Below, piece by piece: positions 1 through 8,461 of a stretch of DNA of 64,000 bases. The stretch comes from Variovorax boronicumulans. Its GTDB lineage: Bacteria; Pseudomonadota; Gammaproteobacteria; Burkholderiales; Burkholderiaceae_C. The notes under the pieces are model-generated. The model made no database searches, was not told where the DNA came from, and worked only from the letters and a program-made list of their open reading frames with translations. The stretch covers positions 61,754 through 125,753 of the forward strand of contig NZ_VEDO01000018.1 in the NCBI RefSeq assembly GCF_007677875.1. Direction: 5' to 3'. Both the position numbers and the translations under genes were made by a program. Position 1 is the first letter of the stretch; every line of letters starts with the position of its first letter.

Positions 1-33
1 ACGCTGGTCGACGCGCCGCGGCTGGCCGATTGA
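1..33 (+). CDS. 3' end of an unidentified upstream gene (partial)
   Basis: The first frame reads ten codons (ending PRLAD) and stops with TGA at 31-33. It could be the C-terminus of a gene that starts outside the window, but ten residues are not enough to identify a family. A second short open stretch in the same frame follows directly (34-105), so the true end of the upstream gene is uncertain. Confidence 0.25.
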   Translation, partial: TLVDAPRLAD

Positions 34-115
34 ATGAACCTGCGCGAGCACGGGCCGTGCTCCACTGTGGCCCGGCTGCAGGCGCTGATGGACAGGGGCC
101 TCTAACATCCGGCCC

Positions 116-724
116 ATGCCCATCCTGCGCACTTCCCCCGCCTCCCCCTTTGGCCGCAAGGTCCGCATCGCCGCCGCCGTGGCGGGCCTGGCGGACCGCA
201 TCCGCATCGAGGCCGCCGACACCAACGACGCCAACGATCCGCTGCGCCAGCAGAACCCGCTCGGCAAGATCCCGACGCTGCTGCTGGACGACGGCGAGCC
301 GTTGTACGACTCGCGCGTGATCGTCGAGTACCTCAACGAGACCGCCGCCACTCCTGTGCTGGTGCCGCCCGGCCCCGGCCGCCTGGCCGTGCTGCGCCAC
401 CAGGCGCTGGCCGACGGCTTGCTCGACGCCTGCATCCTGCAGGTCTACGAAGGCCGCTACCGCCCGCCCGAGCTGCGCGGCGAGCAATGGCTCGCACACC
501 AGCGCGGCAAGATGGAGCGGGCGCTGGCGTACCTGGCCACGCACCACGCCGTCCCCGGCAGCGGCGTGCCGCACATTGGCGAGATCGCGCAGGCCTGCGC
601 GCTGGGCTACCTGGACCTGCGCTTCGCAGGCGCCTGGCGCAGCGAATATCCGGCCCTCGTGGCCTGGCTGCAGGACTTCGCCGCCCGTGTCCCGGCCTAC
701 GCGCTGACCGCGCCGACGGCCTGA
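116..724 (+). CDS. glutathione S-transferase family protein
   Basis: A 202-residue protein with the layout of a soluble GST. The N-terminal thioredoxin-like half carries the SPFGRKVR segment near residue 10, the NPLGKIPTL turn with the cis-proline that contacts glutathione, and the DSRVIVEYL helix that holds the glutathione-binding Asp/Ser pair. The C-terminal helical half contains GEIAQACALGYLDLRFAG. GSTs of this kind conjugate or reduce small electrophiles in the cytoplasm, but the substrate cannot be told from sequence. The ATG at 116 has only a weak purine-rich stretch upstream (GACAGGGG). It converges with the LysR gene at 1015. Confidence 0.85.
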   Translation: MPILRTSPASPFGRKVRIAAAVAGLADRIRIEAADTNDANDPLRQQNPLGKIPTLLLDDGEPLYDSRVIVEYLNETAATPVLVPPGPGRLAVLRHQALADGLLDACILQVYEGRYRPPELRGEQWLAHQRGKMERALAYLATHHAVPGSGVPHIGEIAQACALGYLDLRFAGAWRSEYPALVAWLQDFAARVPAYALTAPTA

Positions 725-1014
725 GCCGCTGCCCACCAGCCGTTTGGGCAGGCTGCGTTGCGCCAGACGGAAGTTGGTGGTGCACCGGCCCTTGGAGGCG
801 TGCAGCGCAGCGTCATCAGGAGCAGGGCGCTTTTCACGGTGCGCAGTTTTGGATCGAAAGGCCCGGCTGCGGTGCTGCCAGCGTTGCGACCCGGCGCAGT
901 GCGTCGCCTCAGGTCGCGGCCAGCGCCTCGGGGCCGCGCACTGCGGGCTCCAGCCCGACGAAGTGCAGTGCGGCATGGACCAAGATCGCGGCCCGCCGGG
1001 CCGCGCCGGCCAAT
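725..1014. other. intergenic region without a recognisable gene
   Basis: This 290-bp stretch separates two convergent genes. A stem of 7 bp (CTGCCCA at 729-735 pairing with TGGGCAG at 745-751) lies just after the GST stop and may help terminate transcription, although no T-run follows. The rest gives open frames only as a by-product of high GC and resembles no family I recognise. Confidence 0.4.
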
Positions 1015-1905
1015 TCAACACACGGTGTCCCGCGCCAGCTGCGCGATGCGCTCCGCGAACTGGCGGGCCAGCAGCGACGGCCGCTCGGGCCGCGTGATCG
1101 CGTACAACCGCACGGCGCGCCGCGGCAGCAGCGCCCGCACCTCCAGGTCGTCCGCCACCACGCGCACCGACAGCTGGTCCACGACGGCGATGCCAGCGCC
1201 GGCGCGCACCAGCGCGGCGGCCACGAAAGTCTGGCCCACCTCGATGCCGATGCGGCGCGTGGCGCCGGCCTCGGCGAAGGCGCTCTCCGTCTCGAAGCCG
1301 AGCGGCAAGGTGGAACTGAACGAGATCAGCGGCACACCATGCAGGTCTTTGGCCGACACCGACTTGCGTGCCGCCAGTGCATGGCCACGCGGCAGCAGGC
1401 ACACCAGGCGCGAGCGGCCAATCTCGGTGGCCACCACCTCGCTTTGGCGCGGCACGTCCCAGGCATAGCCGATGTCGGCGCTGCGGGTGCGCACCAGCTC
1501 CACCACCTCGTAGTTCAGCGCGGTCTGGATCGACACGCGCGCATCGGGCGCGAGCGCGGCGGTCTGGCCCAGCACCGTGGCCACCAGCGTGGAGGCCACG
1601 GACGGGTTGCAGGCCACCGACAGGCGGCCGCCGCGCAGGTTGCGCAGGTCGCCGGAGGTGCGCTCGACGGCCTCGACCTCGCGGTACACGCGCTCGATGT
1701 CGCGCTGCAGCGTCAGGGCCTCCGGCGTCGGCGACATGCGGCCGCCCCGCCGCTCGAACAACAGCATGCCGATGCGGCCTTCGGCGTTCTTCAGCGTGCG
1801 GCTCAGCGCCGGCTGCGACACCGCCAGCAGCCGCGCGGCGCCGGTGACCGAGCCCTCCTGCAGCACCGCGCGGATGACTTCGATGTGTCTGAGCGTGAGG
1901 CTCAT
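1015..1905 (-). CDS. LysR family transcriptional regulator
   Basis: A 296-residue LysR-type regulator. Residues 1-60 form the winged helix-turn-helix (HIEVIRAVLQEGSVTGAARL, then SQPALSRTLKNAE), and the remainder is a periplasmic-binding-protein-like effector domain. It is divergent from the enolase-superfamily gene at 1996 across 90 bp, the classical arrangement in which a LysR protein controls the neighbouring enzyme gene and itself. The effector is unknown but is plausibly the substrate of that enzyme, such as a sugar acid or an aromatic ring-cleavage product. Confidence 0.92.
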   Translation of the reverse strand: MSLTLRHIEVIRAVLQEGSVTGAARLLAVSQPALSRTLKNAEGRIGMLLFERRGGRMSPTPEALTLQRDIERVYREVEAVERTSGDLRNLRGGRLSVACNPSVASTLVATVLGQTAALAPDARVSIQTALNYEVVELVRTRSADIGYAWDVPRQSEVVATEIGRSRLVCLLPRGHALAARKSVSAKDLHGVPLISFSSTLPLGFETESAFAEAGATRRIGIEVGQTFVAAALVRAGAGIAVVDQLSVRVVADDLEVRALLPRRAVRLYAITRPERPSLLARQFAERIAQLARDTVC

Positions 1906-1995
1906 GGGTAAACCCTCGGGTATGCAGTCCGTCTATGGACCAGCGAAGGATCGGTATTGGACAGGATGGTCGGCGCCTTCCCACAATCCGGCGCC
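1906..1995. promoter_or_regulatory. divergent promoter region between lysR and the enolase-superfamily gene
   Basis: Both outward-facing promoters must lie in these 90 bp. GGGTAAACCC followed by TCGGGTATGC looks like a partly dyadic LysR-type site close to the lysR start. No confident -35/-10 pair is assigned. Confidence 0.4.
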
Positions 1996-3156
1996 ATGGA
2001 GACACCACAAGGCGCCCGCATCGCCCGCATCGACGGCTTCGAAATCGCCTGCACGCTGCCCGAGCCCATCGGCAACGCGATGCGCTTCTTCGACCGCCGC
2101 GTCACGCTGCTGGTGCGCCTGACGGACGCCGACGGCCAGGTCGGCTGGGGCGAGACCTGGTCCATGCCGGGCGCGGCCGCTGCCGCCGTCCGCGGCGGGC
2201 TGGCCCAGGCCGTGCTGGCGCAGGCCGACGGCGCGCCGCGCGTGCTGTGGAACGCCATGGGCCAGACCCTGACCTACGATCGGCGCGGCGTGACCACCAT
2301 GGCCATGAGCGCCATCGACATCGCGGCCTGGGACCTCGCGGCCCGGCGCGCCGGCATGTCGGTCGCGCGGCTGCTGGGCGGCGCGGTGCGGCACGACGTA
2401 CCCGCCTACGTGAGCGGCCCCTTCATCAAGCCGGGCGGCGACCCCTACCGCGACTTCGAGCGCGACATCGACGGCTACCTGCGCGACGGCTTCAAGGCGA
2501 TGAAGCTGCGCCTGGGCCTGGACGCGCGCGCTGAAGGGGCCCTGCTGGCCCGGCTGCGCCGGCGCGTGGGCGACGCCTTTCCCCTCATGGCCGACCTGAA
2601 CGAAGGCGCCACGGTTCGCTCCGCACTGGTGTTCGCGCAGCACTTCGCGCCGAGCGACCTGGTCTGGCTGGAAGAGCCCATCCGCCACGACAACCTGCCC
2701 GGCTACGTGCAACTGTCCAAGGCCCTGCCGATGGCACTGGCCGGCGGCGAGGCGCTGCTCGGCGTGACACCTTTCCGCGATTTCCTCGCGCAGGGCGCGC
2801 TGGACGTGGTGCAACCCGACCTGGCGCTGTGCGGCGGCTTCACCGAAGGCCTGAAGATCGCGGCGCTGGCCGATGCGTACGGTGTGCCCGTGGTGCCGCA
2901 CGTCTGGGGCACGGCCATCAACTTCTTCGCCTCACTGCAGTTCATCGCAGGCCTGCCCGAGCTGCGCGGCCCGGGCCTGCGCTACCCGCTGTTCGAGTTC
3001 GACCCCTCGCACAACCCGTTCCGCGACATGTGCGGCGCGGTGGGCGTGCGGCCCGACGGCCGCATCGCCATCCCCGACGGGCCGGGCCTGGGCATCGAGG
3101 TCGACCCGCAGCAGTTCCGCCAACACCTGGTCGACCAATGGTCCGTGACCCTCTGA
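1996..3156 (+). CDS. mandelate racemase/muconate lactonizing enzyme family protein (enolase superfamily)
   Basis: A 386-residue protein with the two-domain fold of the MR/MLE subgroup. The capping domain is followed by a barrel that shows K170-x-R172 in GFKAMKLR, metal ligands D200 (LMADLNEG), E226/E227 (VWLEEP) and E252 (GGEALLG), and the general acid/base H302 (VVPHVWGT). These enzymes abstract an alpha-proton from a carboxylate and then racemise, cycloisomerise or dehydrate it. The KxR and His set is seen in several acid-sugar dehydratases, but the substrate cannot be fixed. An in-frame TTG at 1957 would add 13 residues; the ATG at 1996 is preferred by family length. The next gene is a TRAP binding protein 35 bp downstream, so transport and catabolism of one carboxylate is likely. 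Confidence 0.88.
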   Translation: METPQGARIARIDGFEIACTLPEPIGNAMRFFDRRVTLLVRLTDADGQVGWGETWSMPGAAAAAVRGGLAQAVLAQADGAPRVLWNAMGQTLTYDRRGVTTMAMSAIDIAAWDLAARRAGMSVARLLGGAVRHDVPAYVSGPFIKPGGDPYRDFERDIDGYLRDGFKAMKLRLGLDARAEGALLARLRRRVGDAFPLMADLNEGATVRSALVFAQHFAPSDLVWLEEPIRHDNLPGYVQLSKALPMALAGGEALLGVTPFRDFLAQGALDVVQPDLALCGGFTEGLKIAALADAYGVPVVPHVWGTAINFFASLQFIAGLPELRGPGLRYPLFEFDPSHNPFRDMCGAVGVRPDGRIAIPDGPGLGIEVDPQQFRQHLVDQWSVTL

Positions 3157-3191
3157 TTGCATCGATTCCGAAGAACGAGGAGACATCCACC

Positions 3192-4202
3192 ATGAAGAGC
3201 AGAACCTTCCTGGCGCTGGCCGCCACCGCGCTGTTCGGCTGGGCCGCGGCGCCTGCACTGGCCCAGGAGCCGGTGTCGTTGCGCGTGGCCTACGTGCAGG
3301 CGCCCGACCACCCGCACGGCCTCGGCATCCGCCGCTTCGTCGAAATCGTGCAGCAAAAGAGCGGCAAGCGCATCGAGGTCAAGGCCTTTGGCAGCGCCAC
3401 GCTGGGTGGGGACGTGGCCGTGCTGTCGTCGCTGCGCGGCGGCACCATCGACATGACGGTGGTGATCCCCAGCCTGTTGACCGGCATGGTCAAGGAATAC
3501 GTGCTACTGGACCTGCCCTTCCTGTTCAACAGCTACGCCGAGGCTGATGCGGTGCTCGACGGCCCGGTCGGCAAGCGCCTGCTCGATCTGCTGCCCGACA
3601 AGGGCCTGATCGGGCTGGCCTATTGGGACCACGGCTTTCGCATCGTCACCAACAGCCGGCGCCCGATCACCAAGGCCGAAGACTTCGCCGGCCTCAAGCT
3701 GCGCGTGCCGCAGAGCACCATCTTCCTGGACACCTTCGGCGCGCTGGGGGCCAACGCCGTGCCCATGCCCATCCCGGAGCTCTACGGCGCGCTGGAGACG
3801 CGCGCGATGGACGGCCAGGAAAACCCCTTTGCCGCGGTCGAGGCGCTCAAGCTGCAGGAGGTGCAGAAGTTCGCCTCGGCCACCAACCACGCCTACAACC
3901 CGCTCGTGGTGGTGTTCAGCAAGATGAAGTGGGACAAGCTCACGCCCGCCGACCGCCAGATCCTCATGGACGCCGCGGCCGAGGCCGGTGCCTATGAGCG
4001 CAAGATCTCGCGCGAGGCCAACGAGAAGGCCGCCGACAGCCTCAAGGCCAAGGGCCTGCAGGTCAACACGGTGGCGCCGGCCGAGGTGGCGCGCATGCGC
4101 GAGAAAGTGGCGGCCGTGCATGCCAAGTACGTCAAGGAGGGCGGAGAGGCGCTGGCGGCCGAGATGCTGGCTGAGATCGACAAGGTGCGCGGCAAGCGGT
4201 GA
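3192..4202 (+). CDS. TRAP transporter substrate-binding protein, DctP family
   Basis: A 336-residue periplasmic protein that starts with a Sec signal peptide (MKSRTFLALAATALFGWAAA, cleavage after ALAQ). The mature part follows the DctP plan: LRVAYVQAPDHPHGLGIRRF at its start, then LGGDVAVLSSLRGGTIDM, and the ligand-binding segment LRVPQS with an Arg that normally grips the substrate carboxylate. GAGGAGA stands 9-10 bases before the ATG. The membrane subunits DctQ and DctM are not in this window, so the binding protein is an orphan here and probably shares a permease encoded elsewhere. Confidence 0.9.
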   Translation: MKSRTFLALAATALFGWAAAPALAQEPVSLRVAYVQAPDHPHGLGIRRFVEIVQQKSGKRIEVKAFGSATLGGDVAVLSSLRGGTIDMTVVIPSLLTGMVKEYVLLDLPFLFNSYAEADAVLDGPVGKRLLDLLPDKGLIGLAYWDHGFRIVTNSRRPITKAEDFAGLKLRVPQSTIFLDTFGALGANAVPMPIPELYGALETRAMDGQENPFAAVEALKLQEVQKFASATNHAYNPLVVVFSKMKWDKLTPADRQILMDAAAEAGAYERKISREANEKAADSLKAKGLQVNTVAPAEVARMREKVAAVHAKYVKEGGEALAAEMLAEIDKVRGKR

Positions 4203-4665
4203 CGGCAGGCCGCCGCGCGGGCTACGCCACGCGATGGCGGCGTTGATGATGCGCTTTCCACGCAAAGAGTAGATCGCATCCAGGCAGTCCATGCCTGGCC
4301 GGCTCGCTCGGCTGCCGCGGGCAGTGGCGTCCGGTGCCGCGATCGCCCCATTGGGCGCCAGCGCCGACGACCCCGCGGGCGCCGCGGTCACCCCGCTCAG
4401 CCCGATGGCCGCCGCGACGCGTCGCCCATGGCCGCGCTGCTGGCAACCATCGGCAGCATGGTGTGTTGCATGTGGGTCGCACCCGACCGGCTGGCCGACG
4501 TTGGCGACCGGCTCCGCAACCGCGTGCACCCCCCTGCACGTGCGCTGAGTTGCCGCTGCGGCATCCGCAATTGGGATGATTCGAGATGCAATGCTCAGGA
4601 TTCATTTGCTTACCATTGAAAGCGGTTGTCGCATGTCGCGGCAGGCATGCGGAGATGGGTAGCGA
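4203..4665. other. 463-bp stretch with no recognisable gene
   Basis: The region between the TRAP binding protein and the WYL regulator has overlapping open frames on both strands but none shows a conserved motif or a good start site. The last 100 bases (4560-4665) are less GC-rich (TTGGGATGATTCG, GGATTCATTTGCTTACC) and probably hold the promoter of the WYL regulator. The rest may be decayed coding DNA. Confidence 0.45.
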
Positions 4666-5646
4666 ATGCCCCAGGTCGATCGGCTCACCAGGATCAAGGA
4701 CAGGCTGTATGCGGGAAAGCTGCTAAGCAAGCAGGCCCTGCTTGACGAACTGGAGGTGTCGTTCGCCACACTCAAGCGCGACATGGCCTATCTGCGCGAC
4801 GAGTGGCAGGTGCCCGTGCGCTTCGACCGCGATCGCAACGGCTGGCACCTGGACGGAACGGCCTTCGCGAAAGGCGGCCATGCCCTCGACCTGAAGCTGC
4901 GCGAAGACGAGATCCGCGCGCTGCTGGTCATGCAGCACCTGCTGTCGCGGCTGGAGCCTGGTGGCTTGCTGGGGGCGCAGACCGGCGCACTTCAGCGCAA
5001 CCTGGCCCGGCTGCTCGACAAGGGCCTGGGCGCACCCGCCGATGTGGTGCGGCGCATCCGCGTGCTGGCGCTGGCGGCACGCCGCCTGGAGTTGCCCCAC
5101 TTCCAGGCTGCGGCCCACGCCGTGCTGCGGCGGCGCCGGCTGCGCATCGTCTATCGCGCGCGCAGCCATGGCCGCACGGAAGAGCGCGAGGTCTCGCCGC
5201 ATCGGCTGGTGCACTACCGCGAGAACTGGCACCTGGATGCCTGGTGCCACCGCAACGAAGGCCTGCGCATCTTCAGCCTCGATGCCATGGAGCAGGCGCA
5301 GGTGCTGGACAGCCCGGCCATCGAGATGTCGGACGCCGACTTGGACGACCAGCTGGCCAAAGGCTACGGCATCTTCGCCGGCAGCCATGTGCAGAAGGCG
5401 CGGCTGCGCTTCACACCGGAACGCGCGTGCTGGGTGTCGGCCGAGCGCTGGCACCCCGACCAGCGCGGCCGCTTCGACGCGCAGGGCCACTGGCTGCTGG
5501 AGCTGCCGTTCTCCGACATGCGCGAACTCGTGATGGACATCCTGCGGCATGTGCCCGAGGTCGAGGTGGAGTGGCCGCAGGAGTTGGCGGACGAAGTGCG
5601 CCGGCGGCTGAAGGAGGGGCTGCGGCGGATACGGGGGGCTGGATGA
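4666..5646 (+). CDS. WYL-domain transcriptional regulator upstream of the cas operon
   Basis: A 326-residue DNA-binding protein. Residues 1-60 form a winged helix-turn-helix (RLTRIKDRLYAGKLLSKQAL, then SFATLKRDMAYLRDEW). A WYL domain spans about 140-230, with the HRLVHYRENWHLDAWCH segment in which WHL replaces WYL, followed by a WCX-type C-terminal extension. WYL regulators sense small ligands or nucleic acids and are often found beside CRISPR-Cas and other defence loci. This one ends 103 bp before cas3 in the same direction, so control of the cas operon is a reasonable inference, either as repressor or activator. No operator could be identified by eye. Confidence 0.88.
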   Translation: MPQVDRLTRIKDRLYAGKLLSKQALLDELEVSFATLKRDMAYLRDEWQVPVRFDRDRNGWHLDGTAFAKGGHALDLKLREDEIRALLVMQHLLSRLEPGGLLGAQTGALQRNLARLLDKGLGAPADVVRRIRVLALAARRLELPHFQAAAHAVLRRRRLRIVYRARSHGRTEEREVSPHRLVHYRENWHLDAWCHRNEGLRIFSLDAMEQAQVLDSPAIEMSDADLDDQLAKGYGIFAGSHVQKARLRFTPERACWVSAERWHPDQRGRFDAQGHWLLELPFSDMRELVMDILRHVPEVEVEWPQELADEVRRRLKEGLRRIRGAG

Positions 5647-5749
5647 AGGATCAGGGGAAGGCGGGTGTGCGGGCGCATGGGATGAGCTTGGGGGTTGGGA
5701 AGATCACCCGCACCGGTGCTACTGCGGCATCCCGCAAAGGAGCCTTCTC
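5647..5749 (+). promoter_or_regulatory. candidate cas operon promoter region
   Basis: This 103-bp gap is the only sizeable one before cas3. It contains AAAGGAG ending 8 bases before the cas3 ATG, which is a strong ribosome binding site. No convincing sigma-70 hexamers are visible, so the cas genes may also be read through from the WYL gene. Confidence 0.35.
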
Positions 5750-8461
5750 ATGACCGAACCATGGACCCCCTGGGGCAAGCTGAGCCGCCAGCCCGATGGC
5801 TCCACCCTCGTGCACCCGTTGCTGGACCACATGGTCGACGTGGCGGCGGTGCTCGAGACGCTGCTGCAACTGCCATCCATGCAGCGCGCGCTGAACCGTG
5901 CCGCCGCCCGCCCGCTGTCGGGCGTGGACCACGCACGCCTGGCGGCACTCGCCTTCCTGCACGACATCGGCAAGGCCAACGCCGGCTTCCAGGTGCGCTA
6001 CTGGCGCGAGCGCGCCGAGCGCCCCGCTGCATGGACCGTTGCCGAGTGTGGCCATGGCCCGCAGGGCTGGGCCTTGTTCGGCCAGAGCCTGCATGGCGCG
6101 GCACGCGTGACGGCCGGCTTGCCGCTCGCAGCCATGGACCACTGGGGCGAGGCTGTGGGACCGCTGCTTTATGCCAGCATCAGCCACCATGGCCGACCGG
6201 TCGGCGACGAGGCCACCTTCTCCATCTGGCAACCCGTGCGCGACGGTGCGCGGTGCCTCTACGATCCGGCCGACACCGTCGCCGCGATGGGTGCCCGCCT
6301 CCGGGTGCTGTATCCGCAGGCTTTTGCAGAAGGGGCGCCCGACTTGCCGGAGGCGCCCGCCTTTGCCCACCTGTTCGCCGGCCTCGTGCAACTGGCAGAC
6401 TGGCTGGGTTCGGACACCCGTCCCGGTTTCTTCCCCTACAGCCAGCCCGGCGAAAACCGCGCCAACACTGCGCCGCAACGCGCGCGCCATGCGCTGCGCG
6501 CTGTCGGCCTGGACGTGGGCGATGTCGCTGTTCGCCTGGCCTCCACGGCAAGCGACTTTGCGCAGGCCTTCGGCGTACCGTCGCCGCGTCCCATGCAGGC
6601 GGCCATGGCCGACGACGGCCTCGGCCCCGTGGTGGTGCTGGAAGCGGAGACCGGCAGCGGCAAGACCGAGGCGGCGCTGTGGCGCTTCCTGCACCTGTGG
6701 CGTGCCGGGCAGGTCGACGCTTTGTACTTTGCGCTGCCGACGCGCGTGGCCGCCTCGCAACTGTACGAGCGCGTGCGGGCCTTCGTGCACCGCGTCTGGC
6801 CGGTCGATCCGCCCGTCGCCGTGCGCGCGCTGCCGGGCTACACGGCAGCCGATGGCGAGACGGCCCAGGCGCTGCCGGACTTTCGGGTGCTCTGGTCCGA
6901 CCAACCTGGCGATGCAGAGGCCGAACGCCGCTGGGCCGCCGAATCGCCCAAGCGCTACCTGGCCGCCACCATCGCCGTCGGCACCGTGGACCAGGCCTTG
7001 CTGGGCGCCTTGCAGATCAAGCACGCGCACCTGCGCCAGGCCATGCTGGCGCGCAGCCTGCTGGTCGTCGACGAGGTCCATGCTTCGGACGCCTACATGA
7101 CGCGCTTGCTGGAGCATCTGCTGCGCGCCCACGTGGCCTGCGGTGGCCAGGCGCTGCTGCTGTCGGCCACGCTGGGCGCGTCGGCGCGCACGCGCTACCT
7201 GTCCATCGGCGCCCACCGTCCCGCTGATGTGCTGCCGCTGCCGCAGGCCCAGGCCCTGCCCTACCCGGCCATCGGCCACCGCGCGGCCAGCGGACAGGCG
7301 CTGCTGCCGGTGGAGGGCAACCCGCGCCACAAGACCGTGCACTGGGAGACCTGGGACCAGATCGACGCACCCGAGGCCATCGCCGCGCGCGCCGTCAAGG
7401 CGGCCGCTGCCGGCGCGCGCGTGCTGGTCGTGCGCAACACCGTGCCCGCGGCCGTCGCCACCTTGCAGGCAGTCGAGACGCTGGCCGCGGCGCAGGGCCT
7501 GGACTGCCTGTTCCGCGTGGGGGAGGGTGGTGGTGCCAGCACGCTGCACCACAGCCGCTTCAGCCGCCAGGACCGGCCGTTGCTCGATGCCGAGGTGCAG
7601 GCTCAGATCGGCAAGCAGCGGTGTCCGCGCGGCGGCCTGGTCGTCATCGGGACGCAGACCCTGGAGCAAAGTCTGGACATCGATGCCGACCTGCTCATCA
7701 CCGACCTGTGCCCCATGGACGTGCTGCTGCAGCGCTTGGGACGTCTGCACCGGCACGAGCGGCCCAGCCCGCAGGCGCCGAACGACCGCCGGCCTGCGGG
7801 CTTCGAACAGCCGCGCGTCTGGGTGCTCACACCGCCGGGGCACGACCTGACGCCTTTGCTGCAACGCCAGCGCCATGGGCTGGGAGCGATCCGCATCCAT
7901 GGTCAACCGATGGGCGGGGTGTACCCCGACCTGCGCGTGCTTGAAGCCACGCGTCGGTTGATCGCGGCGCAGCCCACGCGCAGCATTCCCGCCGACAACC
8001 GCCTGCTCGTGGAGCAGGCCACGCACCCCGATGCGCTTGACGCCATCACGCAGGAACTGGGTGAGGCCTGGGTGCGCTTCGGCATCGAGTATGAGGGCGC
8101 GCTTGCCGCCACCAAGACCGTGGCGAACCTGCATGCGCTGCCCTTCGACAAGCCGTTCGACGACGTACGGTTTCCCGAGGACGAGGGCCGCATCGGCAGC
8201 CGGCTGGGCGCGGCCGACCGTACCGTGCTCTTCGATCCGCCGCTGCGGGGACCTTTCGGACAAGCCGTCACGCAGCTGGCCATCCGACATCACCTGCTGC
8301 CGCGTGGCCTGGCGCCAGATGCCGAGGTTTCGCAAGTGTTCGCGTTGCCCGATTCCGCTGGCTTCACGTTCGAGCTGGGGGCGGCGCAGTACTGCTACAC
8401 CCGTCTCGGCCTGGAGCGTGTTCTATCCATCACCAAGGAGAGTGCGAACGATGCCGCATGA
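5750..8461 (+). CDS. cas3: type I-E CRISPR-associated helicase/nuclease Cas3
   Basis: A 903-residue protein with a fused HD nuclease and a superfamily 2 helicase. The HD part shows H22, the H70-D71 pair in FLHDIGKANAGF and the later SHHGRPV. The helicase shows the Walker A motif ETGSGKT (K305), the DEVH box at 441-444, the SAT motif LLLSATLG, and the C-terminal QSLDIDAD and QRLGRLHRH motifs V and VI. Cas3 is recruited to DNA bound by Cascade, nicks the displaced strand and degrades it processively. It is the first gene of a complete I-E operon. Its 3' end overlaps casA by 11 bp, which suggests translational coupling. Confidence 0.96.
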   Translation: MTEPWTPWGKLSRQPDGSTLVHPLLDHMVDVAAVLETLLQLPSMQRALNRAAARPLSGVDHARLAALAFLHDIGKANAGFQVRYWRERAERPAAWTVAECGHGPQGWALFGQSLHGAARVTAGLPLAAMDHWGEAVGPLLYASISHHGRPVGDEATFSIWQPVRDGARCLYDPADTVAAMGARLRVLYPQAFAEGAPDLPEAPAFAHLFAGLVQLADWLGSDTRPGFFPYSQPGENRANTAPQRARHALRAVGLDVGDVAVRLASTASDFAQAFGVPSPRPMQAAMADDGLGPVVVLEAETGSGKTEAALWRFLHLWRAGQVDALYFALPTRVAASQLYERVRAFVHRVWPVDPPVAVRALPGYTAADGETAQALPDFRVLWSDQPGDAEAERRWAAESPKRYLAATIAVGTVDQALLGALQIKHAHLRQAMLARSLLVVDEVHASDAYMTRLLEHLLRAHVACGGQALLLSATLGASARTRYLSIGAHRPADVLPLPQAQALPYPAIGHRAASGQALLPVEGNPRHKTVHWETWDQIDAPEAIAARAVKAAAAGARVLVVRNTVPAAVATLQAVETLAAAQGLDCLFRVGEGGGASTLHHSRFSRQDRPLLDAEVQAQIGKQRCPRGGLVVIGTQTLEQSLDIDADLLITDLCPMDVLLQRLGRLHRHERPSPQAPNDRRPAGFEQPRVWVLTPPGHDLTPLLQRQRHGLGAIRIHGQPMGGVYPDLRVLEATRRLIAAQPTRSIPADNRLLVEQATHPDALDAITQELGEAWVRFGIEYEGALAATKTVANLHALPFDKPFDDVRFPEDEGRIGSRLGAADRTVLFDPPLRGPFGQAVTQLAIRHHLLPRGLAPDAEVSQVFALPDSAGFTFELGAAQYCYTRLGLERVLSITKESANDAA

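Noticed and set aside
4203..4665. Several short open frames on both strands upstream of the WYL gene
   Set aside because: They show no motif, no good ribosome binding site and overlap each other, as expected from high GC.
5651..8335. A long open frame on the minus strand opposite cas3
   Set aside because: It mirrors the cas3 codons (GC-rich antisense) and has no family features.
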